A DNA stretch of 64,000 nucleotides from Faecalibacterium taiwanense (GTDB lineage: Bacteria; Bacillota; Clostridia; Oscillospirales; Ruminococcaceae), in contig NZ_CP155552.1 of assembly GCF_036632915.2 (NCBI RefSeq), positions 372,001 to 436,000 of the forward strand. Reading direction: 5' to 3'. Shown in pieces: positions 62,535-64,000 of the stretch. The position numbers and the translations under genes are program-made. Every line of letters begins with the position of its first letter. Positions within the stretch are counted from its first letter, which is position 1. The notes under the pieces were generated by a model. It had not been told where the DNA came from. It worked only from the letters and a program-made list of their open reading frames with translations, and searched no databases.

Positions 62535-63374
62535 ATGGAAGAGACGATTTTAACAGCACAAAATCTGAAATTCCGCTACGACAGCGACCAGCCGATTTAC
62601 GCACTGGACGGTGTCTCAACGGAAGTAAAGCGCGGCGAATTCGTGGCCGTGCTGGGTGCCAACGGCTGCGGCAAGTCCACGCTGGCAAAGCACTTCAACG
62701 CTATCCTGCTGCCGGAGAGCGGCAAGGTCTACGTGGAGGACATGGACACCGCAGACGACGACAAGCTCTATGATATCCGCCAGACCGTGGGCATGGTGTT
62801 CCAGAACCCGGACAATCAGATCGTTGCCACCGTGGTGGAGGAAGACGTTGCCTTTGCACTGGAAAACCTCGGTGTGCCGCCCGAAGAGATGCGCCGCCGC
62901 GTGGACGACTCCATGAAGATGGCCGGCATCTATGAGTACCGCGAGCGCGCACCCCACAACCTTTCCGGCGGCCAGAAGCAGCGCGTTGCCATTGCAGGCG
63001 TTGTTGCCATGCGGCCGGACTGCCTGATATTAGACGAAGCCACCGCCATGCTGGACCCCCGGGGCCGTGAGCAGGTGATGCAGACCATCCACTACCTGAA
63101 CAGGAATATGGGCATCACCGTGGTGTCCATCACTCACTACATGGAGGAAGCTGCGCAGGCAGACCGTGTGCTGGTGATGAGCAAGGGCCATGTGGTGATG
63201 GAGGGCACCCCCAAAGAGGTGTTCAGCCAGACCGAGAAGGTGCGCTCCCTGCATCTGGATGTGCCGCAGGCTGCAGAGCTGAGGGACGAGCTGGTGAAGG
63301 CCGGCATCCCGATGCCGGAGGGCATCATCGACACCGGCGAATGCGCACAGGCTCTGTACGAGCTTTTGCAGTAA
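62535..63374 (+). CDS. ecfA1: ECF transporter ATPase subunit EcfA1
   Basis: 279 aa ABC ATPase of the energy-coupling module for vitamin and metal uptake. Walker A GANGCGKST, Q-loop VFQNPDNQI, signature LSGGQKQR, Walker B LILDEATAM, H-loop SITHYMEEA. The Q-loop NPDNQ and 279-aa size are typical of EcfA1. It is followed 15 bases later by ecfA2; ecfT is presumably beyond the window. Confidence 0.93.
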   Translation: MEETILTAQNLKFRYDSDQPIYALDGVSTEVKRGEFVAVLGANGCGKSTLAKHFNAILLPESGKVYVEDMDTADDDKLYDIRQTVGMVFQNPDNQIVATVVEEDVAFALENLGVPPEEMRRRVDDSMKMAGIYEYRERAPHNLSGGQKQRVAIAGVVAMRPDCLILDEATAMLDPRGREQVMQTIHYLNRNMGITVVSITHYMEEAAQADRVLVMSKGHVVMEGTPKEVFSQTEKVRSLHLDVPQAAELRDELVKAGIPMPEGIIDTGECAQALYELLQ

Positions 63375-63389
63375 GGGGGGCAGACGCAA

Positions 63390-64000
63390 ATGGCAGATAT
63401 CATCAAAGTAGAACATCTGAGCTACGTCTACAACCCCGGCATGCCCAATGCGGTCACTGCGCTGGACGACGTGAGCTTTACGGTGGAAGAGGGCGACTTT
63501 GTGGGCATCATCGGGGCCACCGGCTCCGGCAAGAGCACCCTCATCACCCACATGAACGGCCTGAACAAGCCTACCAGCGGCAAAATTTATATCGATGGCC
63601 GCGACCTGTGGGAAGATCCGGAGAAGATCCGGGACTTCCGCTTCCTCACCGGTCTGGTGTTCCAGTACCCGGAATACCAGCTGTTCGAGGAGACCTGTTA
63701 TAAAGATATCGCGTTCGGCCCCAAGAACATGGGTCTGGACGAAGCCGAGATCGACCGCCGCGTGCATGAAGCCGCCGATTTCGTGGGCCTTGACCCGGCC
63801 CTGCTGGAGCGCAGTCCCTTTGAGCTTTCCGGCGGCCAGAAACGCCGGGTGGCCGTGGCGGGCGTTATGGCCATGAAGCCCCGCATTCTGGTGCTGGACG
63901 AGCCTGCTGCGGGCCTTGACCCGGAGGGACGGGACGACATCCTCAGCGAGGTGAAGGAGTACCACAAAAAGACCGGCACCACTGTGCTGCTGGTGTCCCA
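63390..64000 (+). CDS. ecfA2: ECF transporter ATPase subunit EcfA2 (partial)
   Basis: First 203 residues of the partner ATPase: Walker A GATGSGKST, Q-loop VFQYPEYQLFEET (the FQYPEYQLFE form marks EcfA2), signature LSGGQKRRVAVAG, Walker B ILVLDEPAAGLD, then LLVSH at the window edge. AGGGGGG precedes ATG at 63390. It pairs with EcfA1 as an asymmetric heterodimer. Confidence 0.93.
   Translation, partial: MADIIKVEHLSYVYNPGMPNAVTALDDVSFTVEEGDFVGIIGATGSGKSTLITHMNGLNKPTSGKIYIDGRDLWEDPEKIRDFRFLTGLVFQYPEYQLFEETCYKDIAFGPKNMGLDEAEIDRRVHEAADFVGLDPALLERSPFELSGGQKRRVAVAGVMAMKPRILVLDEPAAGLDPEGRDDILSEVKEYHKKTGTTVLLVS

Overview
The window is a 64 kb piece of a GC-rich Gram-positive (Firmicutes) chromosome. 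AGGAGG-type ribosome sites, sigma-A-like promoters, RF3, RuvABC, paired EcfA subunits, a SpoVK/CbxX-type ATPase and an agr-type quorum-sensing locus all point to the Oscillospiraceae. My inference, not a search result, is Faecalibacterium prausnitzii or a close relative.

Layout. 1-12.8 kb: end of asnS, mutY, a small membrane protein, a degenerate M23 protein, aldo/keto reductase, prfC (RF3), a GNAT-MnmM fusion, an HtrA protease, type I pullulanase and a two-module AAA+ protein. 13.0-22.1 kb: a minus-strand aromatic amino acid operon in transcription order pheA, aroB, aroC, aroE-aroK fusion, aroQ, aroF, aroA, tyrA, then a WYL regulator; it carries DAHP synthesis through to prephenate branch enzymes. 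22.4-40.1 kb: membrane and lipid genes (PlsC, YesL-like, MATE, HdeD-like), a cytidylate-kinase-like protein, an FAD oxidoreductase, cyclophilin, a radical SAM/DNA repair pair, an XRE-S24 repressor, two tRNA-Ser, an AEC transporter, TraX-like protein, a LysR regulator and a secreted lipase-like protein. 57.3-64 kb: tRNA-Val, ruvCAB, glmM, an RNA methyltransferase and ecfA1/ecfA2.

40.1-57.3 kb is an accessory island. It holds a MITE-like element, tRNA 3'-end-like scars, a large serine recombinase, an AT-rich cassette of unknown secreted and membrane proteins next to a divergent agr-like system (AgrB plus an atypical 56-residue peptide facing a LytTR regulator and GHKL kinase, with a 21-bp-period direct repeat between them), a mobilization module (MobC, relaxase, ParB-like), a second large serine recombinase, a YjdF gene with a likely yjdF riboswitch leader, a structured intergenic region, and an AT-rich Abi-type reverse transcriptase that is probably an anti-phage gene.

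Two whole-window patterns stand out. At least eight intergenic gaps carry a related palindromic repeat. About eleven genes, including essential ones (asnS, aroA, glmM), are broken by one- or two-base shifts, mostly in short homopolymers; this looks more like sequence error than gene decay, so translations there should be read across the break.
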